Shown in pieces: positions 9,975 to 21,007 of a stretch of 64,000 bases of DNA. Under the pieces are notes generated by a model, which was not told where the DNA came from, ran no database searches, and saw only the letters and a program-made list of their open reading frames with translations. The stretch is from Sphaerulina vaccinii. Taxonomy: Eukaryota; Ascomycota; Dothideomycetes; Mycosphaerellales; Mycosphaerellaceae. The stretch is from positions 2,604,001 through 2,668,000 of the forward strand of contig JAKUDP010000002.1 of NCBI GenBank assembly GCA_022570795.1. The letters run 5' to 3'. A program made the translations under genes and the position numbers. Position 1 is the first letter of the stretch; each line of letters starts with the position of its first letter.

Positions 9975-12046
9975 ACCTCGCTCCGCGGCGAATCATCCAA
10001 TATCTGGGTCGCTGTTAGTTTTCAAAACGCCGTGCTTCGCCCGCTGGTGGAAATGGTCACAAAGCCTCACATCTTTATACTTCTTTGATACAGCATGTCT
10101 CTGGATGGTGCACTGGATTCTTGTCGTTGCAGACATCCCTGGTAAGCAGGAGACGAGGTGAGTGTGGCGGCTTCCGGTCGGCAGTCAATGGAGGCGTGAT
10201 CGGACTCTTGTGATCCACCTCTATAGTCCTTCACTCCTGATCATTACGGCCGCAATGTGAGGCAAGCAGCACACGGCGGAGTATCTTGATTACACTTGAA
10301 CGTTTTGAGGACCAGCCATTGATCCTGGAAGGGCCAATAGATGCTGAAGCGCCTATAATGAAGATGAAGGCGCGTGGCCAGAGACCGAAACCACCTTTGG
10401 CATGCACGCGCACAATCTCATGGAAGACTGTAAGAAGGAGTCGCTGGCGTGTCTCCTAGCTTTCAGGGTGCTCGTGGGCACAATCTGAACCTTTCCCGGT
10501 GATTGGTCTTGCGTCGGCAATGGTTATCCAGAGGCTCCAATGCAGAGCATGCAGGAACGAAGAGGGACTTTGCACTGCCTCTTTCAATCAGGTTTCTTTG
10601 CAATTCAAGGCTCTCCAAACGCCACTTGAAGTTCAGGGACTTTGCTGGATAGACGAAATACAAATAACTTAGTTGTCACGCCTGTCAACGGCTCCTGCTT
10701 GGGAACGACGGCGTTTCGAATCTCGTACGCTCCGCACTGAGGCGTTGAAGCTCTTCCAGGTATCCTGGCTAGTTTTCTGACATCCGAGACATCTAGCACG
10801 AGCACACTTCGATACTAGCCCTCCTGGCTATGCGCGCGTCAATCATGCGTTAGTGGTATGCATGCCGCTGACTTCGTCAGACTGATCGATAGCTCACGCA
10901 GCTAGATGCACAGTGACTGAAGGCACATTGCCGGCTTCTCCCCGTACCACAGCTGCCAGGCAAGAAGCCGATGAAAGACCAGCACTCCAGGACAATCTCG
11001 CGGTGCTGCATTTGAGTGATAGTTGGCTGTTGAAAGCCCTGAGCGTGGTGCCAGCTGGGTGTGATGCCGGTGCTGAGGAGATCGGCGTGGCATACTGATG
11101 GCTGGCCTTGCCGAGGGCGCTCTTGGTCGCCATCTGGGTCGAACAATACTGTTCGACATCGCGGCGGCTAGCTGTTGAACGAAAAACGAGTCGATCTGGT
11201 CCGTTCAGTACATGAATCCATAAGGCTAGCCATCATGCTTCGGGCAGCTACTCGCCATGAGGCCGAGGAAAGGTCCAACATTGGTATTTTTGGCGAAGGA
11301 GCGCGGCAGCGGTGTACGGTAGACACACGCGATTCTTGTGTCTCTGAATCGTCCATCGCGCGGCTGCTCATACAGGCATTCGACGTCGACGACCAGCCAC
11401 AAGCGGCGCACGCGCTGGCGGTAGAGTGAGATGAAGTGGAGAGAGAGGCAAAGCAGAGAGTCGTGGCAAGTGGCAGAGTCGCGTGTTTTCGATCTGTCCG
11501 AAAATAGAAGACAGCGCGTGGAAATGTCAGACTTTCGGCCACGCTTCCGAGGAAGAGTCGTGTACGTCGTGTGGCTATCGTGGGCTTTCGCTCGAAGCTT
11601 TTGAGACAGTTTGTCACACCAACACATCTCATCATCGAAAGGGAATACTCACAAGACTATCATCATCGATACTTCAAAAAGCTTCACGCCTTCAGATTCC
11701 ATGAGTATCGCATGAAGTGGTGGCCGTATGACAGCCGCAGCTGTTGCGTCGGTTCCATATTTTTAGTGCCTTGTCGCCGCGAAAGGCTGACGAGTACACG
11801 AACGAAACGCTCATCCGTCTTTGCACTGCCCAGAAAGTGAGGTTAGATCACTGTCTTGAGGCAAGATGTCTCTGAGGTCTCGCACTTTGGTAAGAACCAT
11901 CTATCATACCTTCTCTTCCTGGTACGATTTAACTTTTTCATTGGTCATATTGCTTTTGTCACTCGTTTGTACAGCACAGCATCAAAAGAACAGCTTCCAG
12001 TCCTTCGTTAGCACAGAGCACCAGCAAACCTGGGGCGACAGTCGTC
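9975..12046. other. Gene-poor stretch
   Basis: More than 2 kb with only short competing frames on both strands (for example 10877–11159 and 11168–11635). None shows splice structure or a known domain. The last few hundred bases before 12047 should contain the promoter of the secreted phosphodiesterase gene. Confidence 0.45.
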
Positions 12047-13163
12047 ATGTTCTCAAGCTCGATACAGTATATCCTGCTCGCTGTGGCAGCGTTGGGCCTG
12101 GTATCCGCACAAACAGCGTGCAACAATAGCCCCGACCTATGCTCCAGATCATATGACAACATCACATACCTTGGGGCCCATGATAGTCCTTTCCTTCGCG
12201 ATTCGTCGACCGGCTTCTCAACTTCTGGCAACCAATTCTACAACACTACGAGACAACTGGCTGCTGGAGTCAGGCTGGTAACAGCACAGATTCAGAACCC
12301 TAGCGACTCAACCGCGCTTCATGTATGTCATACAAGCTGTAGTCTGCTCGATGCCGGAACTCTGGAAAGCTGGTTAGCAGAGATCAAAACGTGGATGGAT
12401 TCAAACCCGGACGAGGTAGTCACGATCCTGATCGTGAATGGTGCCAGTGCCACTGCGAGCGAGATCGCAGCAGCCTACACATCGTCTGGCATGGACTCGT
12501 ATGCGTATACTCCGACGAATACCACGGCGCACAGCGGCTGGCCAACCCTACAGACACTCATCAGCGCGGGCACACGAGCCATGAACTTCATAGCAGATCT
12601 CACCGACAATACAGATGCTACTTACCTGATGAACGAATTCACGTACATCTTCGAAAATGATTACGACAACTCTTCGCCGTCCGACTTCTCTTGCAACGTC
12701 AACCGTCCGACAAATCTTGCAAATCAGACTGCGACGGCCATCTCGGCGGGCTATATGTCTCTCATGAACCATTTCTTGTATGAGAACCAGTTGTTTGGTG
12801 AGCTGAATCGTTGACTCCCAGAACTTGATCAAGCACTAACTTTGATCAGGAATTCAATCTCCAAATGAAACATACTCGCCAGTTACCAATTCTGCATCAA
12901 GTGGTGTTGGTACACTTGGCTCCGCAGCAGCAGATTGCACTGCTTCGTATGGGAAAGCACCCACGTTTCTGCTTGTAGATTTCTTCAACGTGGGACCCGC
13001 GATCACAGTGGCAGATTCGCCCAATGGCATCACAGCCACGGGCAGAACGACAGTGCCAACAGCTCTCTTGAGCGAGACTTCTGGAGGGCTGATGGCTATA
13101 CCTAGAACATCGACAGTTTGCTTGGGCCTCAGTGTGGGCTTGCTTGGATTAAGTTTGTTGTAG
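12047..13163 (+). CDS. Secreted, probably GPI-anchored PLC-like phosphodiesterase
   Basis: Two exons (12047–12797 and 12850–13163) around a 52-bp GTGAGC…ATCAG intron give 354 residues. Residues 1–21 are a signal peptide ending VSA. Residues ~25–290 are a PLC-like TIM-barrel domain with YDNITYLGAHDSPF, the region that holds the first catalytic histidine in PI-PLC X-type enzymes. Further landmarks are LAAGVRLVTAQIQ and WMDSNPDEVVTILIVNG. Several N-glycosylation sequons are present. The protein ends in a hydrophobic stretch (STVCLGLSVGLLGLSLL), which suggests a GPI signal. Fungal relatives are extracellular or wall-bound; substrate unknown. The usual second histidine is not obvious, so catalytic activity is uncertain. 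Confidence 0.85.
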
Positions 13164-13295
13164 GACAGTGACTTGTAATGACTTGACGAGCGGTACGAAT
13201 TGATCAATGATTATGTGCATAGCGTTGGGGTCTTTGAGCAGCGGTCAGCTGGTTGGTGATACAGACATCGGTAGATCAGAGGGAACTTCCAATCC

Positions 13296-13502
13296 TTGCT
13301 TTTCCAGAATCCAAAGAATGTAGTTCGAGACACTGATACACAGGCTCAGACCGCCATATGGCAATACAAGTTGGGCGTCCATGATATTGCACCCGACACG
13401 AGCTCGAAAGTTTCAGTTTCGGGCCATTGTGTTGGAAGTATCACATGTGACCTGACATATGATGGTCCGTCGGTAACGTATCAAGTGCAGAGTGAGGCTT
13501 GA
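13296..13502 (+). CDS. Possible small exon or ORF, unknown
   Basis: A frame of 68 residues (IWQYKLGVHDIAPD, VSGHCVGSITCDLTYDG) preceded by a polypyrimidine tract and CCAG. Its composition is protein-like, with two Cys, but no start exon with a signal peptide could be assembled. It might be a remnant of a small secreted protein. Confidence 0.2.
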   Translation: MLFQNPKNVVRDTDTQAQTAIWQYKLGVHDIAPDTSSKVSVSGHCVGSITCDLTYDGPSVTYQVQSEA

Positions 13503-15190
13503 GGCTCCGATAGTGCTCCTGTCACTCGAGCGAACCCCTCGTATCGGCGTCTGCGGGTAATATAAGGGTGTTGTTCCGGTGGCATCTCATTGGGTTCACC
13601 TTCTCCTGAAGTTGCTCCTTGCCTGCTTGCACTCCCACAACGTAACATGCTCGTCGACCAATGCTGCCATCAATGACAAGGCTTGACGTGTGACGAATGC
13701 TGAAGTAGGTGGTGTTGCTGTCTCACAGAGAACCTGGTATGAGCTTCCAGAGCCGCGATGGTGGGATTGCTGCATTGCAGCGGACCAGTCGGGTAGAAGA
13801 AGAATATTGTTTCCCTGGTCCTTGGGCTATTCCTCTCTTCCACTTGTCACAAGATCAACCCATCCGAACCAAGATGGCAGAACCCATGTGTCGCGGTCCG
13901 TACGCATGTCAGTTGCAGTTGCATTGCATGCCACCAAAGTGGAGCATAGATTAATCTGTTTTCGTCCCCAGCGCCGGTCTTGCGCGAAAGGAGAAAACGC
14001 ACAATCGGGCGCCTGGCTAGAGATGCGTTGAGTCTCCCTGGTCGACATTGCTCTCTGCTAGCCCGGGAACTTGCAGCAAGCTGGTTGCAGCAGCAGAGCT
14101 GTATTGCATCGTACATGACGTGCACTATATGGCAGCATAGATAGATTGTCAGGCAGCAAAGCAGAAGTGTTCTTTTCAGCCACATTTGCACACAACATAG
14201 TCGAGCCGTAGCATTCTCGTATCCATTGCTCTGGAGTTCCAGGAACACACACAAACATCTCGCAGATGCTCGGTCGAGATCTTGTTGGTGGGAACGCCTG
14301 CGGAATGGACCCAGCTGCTCGTCAAGCTGAATGCCTGTGGCCATCACCTCGATCTCCCATGACCTGCCCAGATGTGTGCCAAGTGCACTACAGGGCCGCA
14401 CAAAGTGACTTGCCACGTTCTCGACAACCGCCGCAGGGAGGCGGCGAAGGGGATCCGTCGAAGGCAGGACAGCGGATACAGAAGACAGAATACGTGCAAG
14501 CAGCCATGGTTCTGATCGTGATAAGGCTCGATGCATCATCGAAGCCGTGAGCGCTGGATGGACTGGTCCGTGGTGTTGGGAGTGCGACATCTGCCATCCT
14601 TGCTGCCAATCCTGCAATCCTGGGAGCAGCACCGACGACAGGCCGTGGTCACACAGCGCAACACCAAAAGGCGGCGTGTCTGAGATCGCCATGCCGACCT
14701 CAAACCAATCTACGCCGCATTGTGCGGGTTGCATACCTGGCCAGTCATCGGACGCTTCCATACACCTCCTCTGCCACTGCCGACCTGTCAGGCACGCCGT
14801 ACGCGTTGTGTCCTGTCAACAGCATTTAGCGCCCACGACCAAGTCATCTTACACATCACCTCTTCCAGACCTCCACATCCTCCGAGAGCCGGTAGCTGGG
14901 AAGAAAGGGAGAAGAGGAGAGGTCTCGTCACCACCACACCGCGTGCTGACGGCGAGTCCGACGAAGCGACACAGCGGCAAGGGCGGCTATCGAGAACACC
15001 GCACACAGACCCATGTAGATATATATCTAGCACGGTCGTCTGCATTGTTACGCATGAACCCTGCGGGGTGTCAAACTCCCACCAGTGTTCCGACTGTTGA
15101 TGAGCATGTCACCGCCGTGTGTGGCTTTTGCTGTGGTCGACAAGGGCAGTAGTGAACCTGCACGCTGCTGGTGGGGCAATGAATGAACGA

Positions 15191-15242
15191 CGGGCTCGTG
15201 ATGATATTGTCTATCTCGGGCTCGTGATGATATTGTCTATCT
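15191..15242 (+). repeat. Tandem duplication of a 26-bp unit
   Basis: The unit begins CGGGCTCGTGATGATATTG and occurs twice, perfectly and head to tail (15191–15216 and 15217–15242), in non-coding DNA. Perfect identity suggests recent origin by slippage or unequal exchange. Confidence 0.95.
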
Positions 15243-16909
15243 TCAACGCTGCGAGGAAGTGGAGTAGTGTTCATCAGCGCGCTTGCGAGGCTGCTGTGTA
15301 TTAAGTGGGGCGTCGTCAAAAGGTCGAGTCCACACGCCCGGCTGATGATGTGCGCGGATATGCGGACCATGTGGGCTCGCTTCTCATCGGTCGGGGCTAT
15401 CGGTCTCATCGTGTGGGACGTCAGACCTCACGGTTCGGCAATCTGCAACGCGCTGCGTTTATTGGCGAAGTTCCATGTCTTCTCGATAAATTACGCGCAG
15501 CTGGACTAACAAGCTTCTTGATTAATGGAAATCATCAAGGCCGAGAGAGCGAGCGAGAGAGGGACTTCATTCTCGCCGCGTGCGCGTGGTGCTGCTGCTC
15601 ACACTTGGGTAGCCAGCAGCTGCACGACTCATGCCGTCGAATCACGACGGTACCGAAACTGGGTGCTTCGCTAGCTGTGCGGTAGCAGAAGCTCGCGATC
15701 ACTCCCTTGTCTCTTCTCATCGTCTACTGCAGTACGATTCAATTGACAGGCCGAAGATAGATGGCTTCTCGAGACGGATGGAGAGCATTCGAATTCAGTC
15801 GGCTGTCGTGGCGAAAGGCGATCAGCACCACTTGCAGCCACACTTTGAAGGACACGGCCTGATCGCTGTCAGTGAATTAAGGTTAGGCTCAGAGATCCGT
15901 CTGCGATGGTTCTAGTAAGGATAGCGCAGCAGAAACTGGGTATCGTGGTCAATTGCGAGTCTCATGGAGTCGCCATCAGCCACGGCACAGCACACCTCTC
16001 ACATTCTTGCTGTCGCTCACACAAACAAACGATGATCATCAAGCGGGACCCTGGGATGCTCGGGAGGTATGCTACTGGCTTGCACATTGCACTATCCAGT
16101 ATAATGCCTTTGCAATACCCCAACTTGGCCATAGCCAGCACAGTGGTTCCGTTGCCTACGATGAGAGCCCGAGCGTGTGTCAAAAAACTCACTTGTCTGG
16201 TTCAGGAATCAGCGTATGACGCCCAGTCGCTGCATGGTACAAGCGCCATGCGGGCCGTCTAGTTGGAGCTGGGAGCTGGGTCTCGTCCGGCATCAACAAG
16301 GATACGCACGGGATCCAGGAGCACTGTAGGCTATCTCGGTATCCTTGGAAATCTGCACCCTTGCCTGCATTATTTGCGCAATGTTTCGTGGCCGCATGAG
16401 TGCTACGAGGAAAGTCCGTCAGATACATCCTGGACCCGCCCGTAACTTCATGCACGCTCGACGCCATTACATCGGGTCTTGGTTCAGAGTCGACAGGCCT
16501 TGAGCAGGAGAACCTGTCCCGTTGTGTGCTCCCAGTCGAGTCCCGCACGAGGATCAATTATTAACGACAACCCTTGCCATCCAAGTCCTGTGTCGAGAGT
16601 TCTCCTCCTTATTAATAAGAGTGGGCGAAGCGCTTGCCGGAGAACGATCGCAGCAACCTTGAGGCTGGAGACTCTGGGCTAACTCGAATGACCTGATCTG
16701 CTGTTCAAAAGGCTCCCGGCAGCGCCTCTTTCATTCTTGGCTACCGATTTGTCAATACAACCGCATGTCACATCGGGCACCGCGATTGTCTTCACCCTTC
16801 ACAACGTCTATCAGCACCACATCGACACTCTATCAACAGCCTGTTTCTCAACAAGTCCTTGCGACAACACCTTCAGAGTTGCAGGGTACAATAGTACGCG
16901 TCTTACATC

Positions 16910-18358
16910 ATGGAGAGCCTTACGTTAAACGATGGCACGCCATACCAACGACACTACCAGCCGAGAGATCAAAGATATCGATCACCACGTCTACCGACTC
17001 CAGACACATCAAGAAGTAGCAGAGAGACCTTGGTGAACCCGTACGACAATGGCTCATTCGCACGACCAACTTCTGGAGAAAGGTCTTTGGGCATACCTAA
17101 CGGACCAACTCACTACCGGCGCGACAGTCGGAATACGGCTGCACCACATTCACCTCCATATCAGAATGGCGAGGGGCAGAAGCCGTCGTTGCCACCACTA
17201 AAGACAGTATGTGGACTGCCAGTATGTAATGTGAGATTGAGCGCTGACGTGATTAGGTGCTTGGAAACAGCATTTCGAGTCCTCCCAGAACTCCCAGCCC
17301 AGGTGAAAGTCCAGGTCAACTAGCTCCTCGCGAGCCTTCCTATATTACATCAACGTACAAGCCGCCATCACTCTACCCGAACAAGAAGCAACGCATTGAG
17401 TCGGGCTACCCAGATGTCGCAGCCGCCGGGCCACGCTTCGCACCATCGTCCACTCTTGAGCCGACCATGTCTGCTCATTCCATGCGTTCCAGCCAGCAGT
17501 TCCCGCCGATGGAAAGCATTGATACTCGTCGAGCGAATGCACAGTCGGCAAGCAGCCCACCTTATGGGTCTCAGCATCCAGCCAGTAAATCCAACACCGG
17601 CCGCCCTTACGACAATCCAGCAAGCCACTACCAAACCCCAGAGCAGACTCCCACAACGGCCATGCTTGAGCCTTCCTTTCCACGCGTCAATCCATTCACG
17701 GGCACTGCACCAGATCCATTTGCGAGACAAATGCGAGACAGCTTTGGGCAATCTAGCGACCGGCCAAGCTCCCGCAGGTCATCCGTGAGCAGCTATGGCA
17801 TGTACCCACCACGGCCATTCGAACGAGAACAACAAAGACCTGGCCATTACCCGCCAGGAGCACATCCTGTGCGAGACGGATACGCAGACCCACGAGACAG
17901 TATCAGATATGGACGGCCAGAAGAGCACCAGACTCGACAACTCGGCTTTCCGCCACATCCCTACCACAGCAGCGTTCCTGCATTCTTTATGCCCAGTCAT
18001 TACGAGTATCAGCACGGCAAGGCGCGCAAACGAAGCAACTTGCCCAAACAATCGACAGAGATTATGAAGACTTGGTTCGATCAGGTATGTGCGTCGAGAT
18101 GAGAGCAGGAGATCACTCGCTAACAATGGGCCAGAACATAGCAAACCCATACCCCAGTGAAGAGCAGAAGGCTATCTTCTCCAATGTAAGTCATACACAC
18201 CAGACTCTTTCTCGACGACCCCAAGCTCACATTCACAGGCGACTGGCATCAGTATGACTCAAGTGAGCAACTGGTTTATCAACCACCGCCGACGGTGTCC
18301 AGAGCTACGCGACAAGCGCGAGAAGAGCCGCGGCGGTGGACGCGACTGCGACATTTGA
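16910..18358 (+). CDS. TALE (KN-type) homeobox transcription factor
   Basis: Four exons (16910–17206, 17257–18084, 18135–18185, 18239–18358) with 50-, 50- and 53-bp introns give 431 residues. The first ~340 residues are rich in Ser, Pro, Gln and Arg and likely disordered. The homeodomain lies near the C-terminus: RKRSNLPKQSTEIMKTWFDQ, then NIANPYPSEEQKAIFSN (the PYP insertion that defines TALE homeodomains), then MTQVSNWFINHRRRCPE (recognition helix). Two introns cut the homeodomain. The product should be a nuclear DNA-binding regulator. Relatives include yeast Cup9/Tos8 and homeobox genes controlling development in moulds; the exact orthologue cannot be fixed. The unusually long upstream region fits a developmentally regulated gene. 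Confidence 0.9.
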
Positions 18359-19171
18359 AACAAATCTTCTTCACTGCAATGTATTTTTACCTACAAAAGC
18401 TTCGATGTTTCATGAAATAGGGTACAGGAAGGAACGGATCAGGAACACACCGATTCATGACGGATGGCGCAATGAATGACACACATAGAAGATCACAGAA
18501 CAAGATGAATGATACAGTACGAAAGATGATGCGACAGGGGAAATGGCATCGTCGTCTGGAGAGATAATTACAGGATCAATGACAGGAGCTCAGTCAACAA
18601 TGACAACGATCCATTCACACCAGCCATGACCATGTCTCCAGCATTCACTATCGCCTATCTACACTTGTCTAGGAAAGACGTCCGTGGACAGAACCTTGCC
18701 ATCGCCTTTGCACCTTCTTTCACAAAAGCAGTCATCCCGCTCGGCAGTCTGTTACGTGTAAGTTGCACCAAACGAGAGTATCTTGAAGTTCCTGCAAAAC
18801 CATGGAAGCTGGCTAGCCAGTCTGGACTCTGGACTCAACAACTCAAACAGAAAGGCTTCATCGAAAAAGGCAGTCGCTATAGGGGCCTTTCTGTTTTGGT
18901 AGCTGTCAATCTAGGACATGCCTATCTTCCAAGTTTCAGCTCACGAATTCAAGAAAACCCTCAGCAGCCTTTGGCAAATGCGGACGCCCCGTTCCTTTGT
19001 GGCACCCGCCTGTGGTCCTGCCACTCGGTGAGATTTGGTGATCACTCATCAGAAAATACGGCCGTTTAAGCCTTAGCCGGAAGCCATCGCTTCCTTCGAG
19101 ACCGCTACTGGTCGGCGTGGAAAGTCTGTATGCTTTTAGTGCCGCTGTCATTCAATCTCGGCGAGTGTCGA
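18359..19171. other. Non-coding region after the homeobox gene
   Basis: Probably the 3' UTR, followed by sequence with only short frames (for example 18626–19069 plus). Nothing recognisable. Confidence 0.4.
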
Positions 19172-19636
19172 TCACATGTAGCTTCGGAGCTTGTTCCTAG
19201 CTATAAGGTATGTGCCGTACCAGTGGACATCTGTCCATAACCAGATGTGATATGCATGTTCTGGGCCTTCAGCTGTGAGAAAGTAGGGCATGCGGTGTGC
19301 GTGGCTCAGCATACATCTCATAGTAGTCGGAGGTTGAATTAGTGTTGTCTCAATTGCTTTTCCCTTACCAGGTGTGACCCATTGACCAGGTTGAACGTGG
19401 AAAGATATCCACATCACACGAGGCTTTTTGAACGGGGAAGAATGCGAGGTAGGCATTTTCTTACAGCCATGATTCGTCGTCCCTTCAAAGCCTGTCACAC
19501 GCATGTTGGGCTCGAAGAACCGATGAGGAGCTGCCGCTGCCAGGCAATGCTGGTTGACTTTGAACTCTGCTCGCGATTCGTGCTGGCGCGAGCTCTGCTG
19601 CAAGTCATCAACCTTGTCTCTTCTGCTGTCTGCCAT
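19172..19636 (-). CDS. Hypothetical protein, 154 residues
   Basis: Single frame with balanced composition: MADSRRDKVDDLQQSS at the start, then VMWISFHVQPGQWVTPGKG and HIWLWTDVHWYGTYLI. No domain recognised. Support is weak, because an overlapping frame of similar length exists (19495–19971). Confidence 0.25.
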   Translation of the reverse strand: MADSRRDKVDDLQQSSRQHESRAEFKVNQHCLAAAAPHRFFEPNMRVTGFEGTTNHGCKKMPTSHSSPFKKPRVMWISFHVQPGQWVTPGKGKAIETTLIQPPTTMRCMLSHAHRMPYFLTAEGPEHAYHIWLWTDVHWYGTYLIARNKLRSYM

Positions 19637-19794
19637 TCGAGTGTATCACTCTTGCTTTGGTGACTTTGTGATGAACCGTTCTTGGGATTTTTTGATGGTA
19701 TCACGATGTCTTCCGGTGAGCCTTGGTGATGATCTGAGAAGGACGACCTCACTCCACGGTACGGCACGCGAAGGAAAGGAACCAGAACGTCGGA

Positions 19795-19822
19795 ACACGA
19801 TACACGATACACGATACACGAT
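19795..19822 (+). repeat. Four copies of a 7-bp repeat (ACACGAT)
   Basis: ACACGAT occurs four times head to tail without mismatch. It is intergenic, upstream of the small membrane-protein gene and not within a supported CDS. Confidence 0.95.
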
Positions 19823-20058
19823 GTGGTCCATGTGGCTGAGGTGATGAGATCGAGATGAAATTCGTCATATCGGATCTTCGGGATCTGCCTCTTCTCTTCT
19901 CTGCAGGCGTCTTCCACTCCACAAACATCATCCACAAAACATACCAATCTATAGACAACATGATGTACCATATTCTGTACAGGGACGACAATATGCGAGG
20001 ACGTTCAACTCAGCGAGAAGCTGAGACTGGGCCTCTCTGCGACACGCTCAATTTCATG

Positions 20059-20831
20059 CTACCATAGTGCTACAATTGCTATCAAGGCAAGATGTACCCA
20101 GCCTGAAGGCCTAGAGTCCATCCTTATACCAGAACTCGAGTAACCACTCTCTTGAGTTGGAGTGGCACTGCGTGTGGCAGTAGTAGTCTTAGTCGCACTC
20201 TGCAAGGACTGAATGGCGCTCTCAAGCCCTTCAAAACCTTCGGTGAGATTCGTCAATCCTCTCTGCACCCTGGTGACTTCTGCGTCCAGCTGGTTGACTT
20301 GTACAGTGATGTTATCGATATCAGATGTATATCGTAAAGCCTGAGACGTGTTAGGCTGCATCGTTTCATTCCCTTAGAGGACGTCCTTACCTGAACGGCA
20401 GTCGTATTTGCCGCATTGGCAACATCGTTGGCTTCTGCAGCATTTTGGAAAGTTCTCTGGGCAAGTCCATGATCGCGAGCAACCAAGATAATCTGTGCTG
20501 TCACCATGGCAAGGATAGCAACAGCGCAAAATGTTTGTACGGCATTCCACCACTGCTTCGCGAATTTCCCATCTTGGTCTCGCGCGACATTCTGCTCCTC
20601 TGCCGGCCCATCGTCAAACAAGAGACTCATGAAGAATGCCATGGAGAGTATGGAGTTCAAGTTGTGATGGTACAAGGAAGCTGTGCAGAGCAAATCCCAA
20701 AGCGCGCTGAAAATGACCTCAGCATGATCAGGCTGAGGGATTCGTGCACCACGCCACCTTTGCGAACCACCTACACTAATGCCATTGGCTAGATAAACCA
20801 TTATGCTCATGTTACGCAGCTGTTCAATCAC
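20059..20831 (-). CDS. Unknown membrane protein with coiled coil
   Basis: Exons 20391–20831 and 20059–20340 surround a 50-bp GTAAGG…CTCAG intron and give 240 residues. Residues ~105–122 (FCAVAILAMVTAQIILVA) form a likely membrane helix. The next ~80 residues contain a heptad-like stretch (LRYTSDIDNITVQVNQLDAE, LTNLTEGFEGLESAIQSLQS), predicted coiled coil. The C-terminus (VHLALIAIVALW) is hydrophobic and may be a second helix or an anchor signal. No family recognised. The gene is divergent from the HET gene, with 176 bp between the two starts, so the pair may be co-expressed. Confidence 0.6.
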
Positions 20832-21007
20832 AGCCCTCTGATGGTGCGCCCCATGACTTTAGTTCAATATACTACTTCATGGTCGGCCTCAGCTTCGATT
20901 TCGGGCTGAACTGCGCCATGGCCTCTTTACTACGGCCTCAGCCTCCTTGTCTGTATCTACTAGATGGCAAAGATGGACCTCGCGTCTAGTATCACACTCA
21001 AAGCAGG

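Larger units (their letters stand above)
13164..16909. other. 3.7-kb gene-poor region upstream of the homeobox gene
   Basis: No frame here has domain similarity or sensible splicing. The longest (13847–14761 minus, 304 codons) is full of Cys, Trp, His and Arg and looks like a chance frame. A short frame at 13296–13502, preceded by a CCAG acceptor-like site, could be a small exon. A 26-bp tandem duplication lies at 15191–15242. Long upstream regions are usual for fungal developmental regulators, so much of this may be control DNA or a non-coding transcript. Confidence 0.5.

Noticed and set aside
10681..10760. Sequence resembling a tRNA B-box (TTTCGAATCTC)
   Set aside because: No matching A-box or cloverleaf stems could be found around it.
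12854..13207. Minus-strand ORF opposite the end of the phosphodiesterase
   Set aside because: It is the shadow of exon 2 of the secreted enzyme, which has a matching splice site and GPI-like tail.
13847..14761. 304-codon minus-strand ORF
   Set aside because: Composition is rich in Cys, Trp, His and Arg, frames on the other strand are equally open, no domain or intron signals are present, and it looks like a chance frame in GC-rich DNA.
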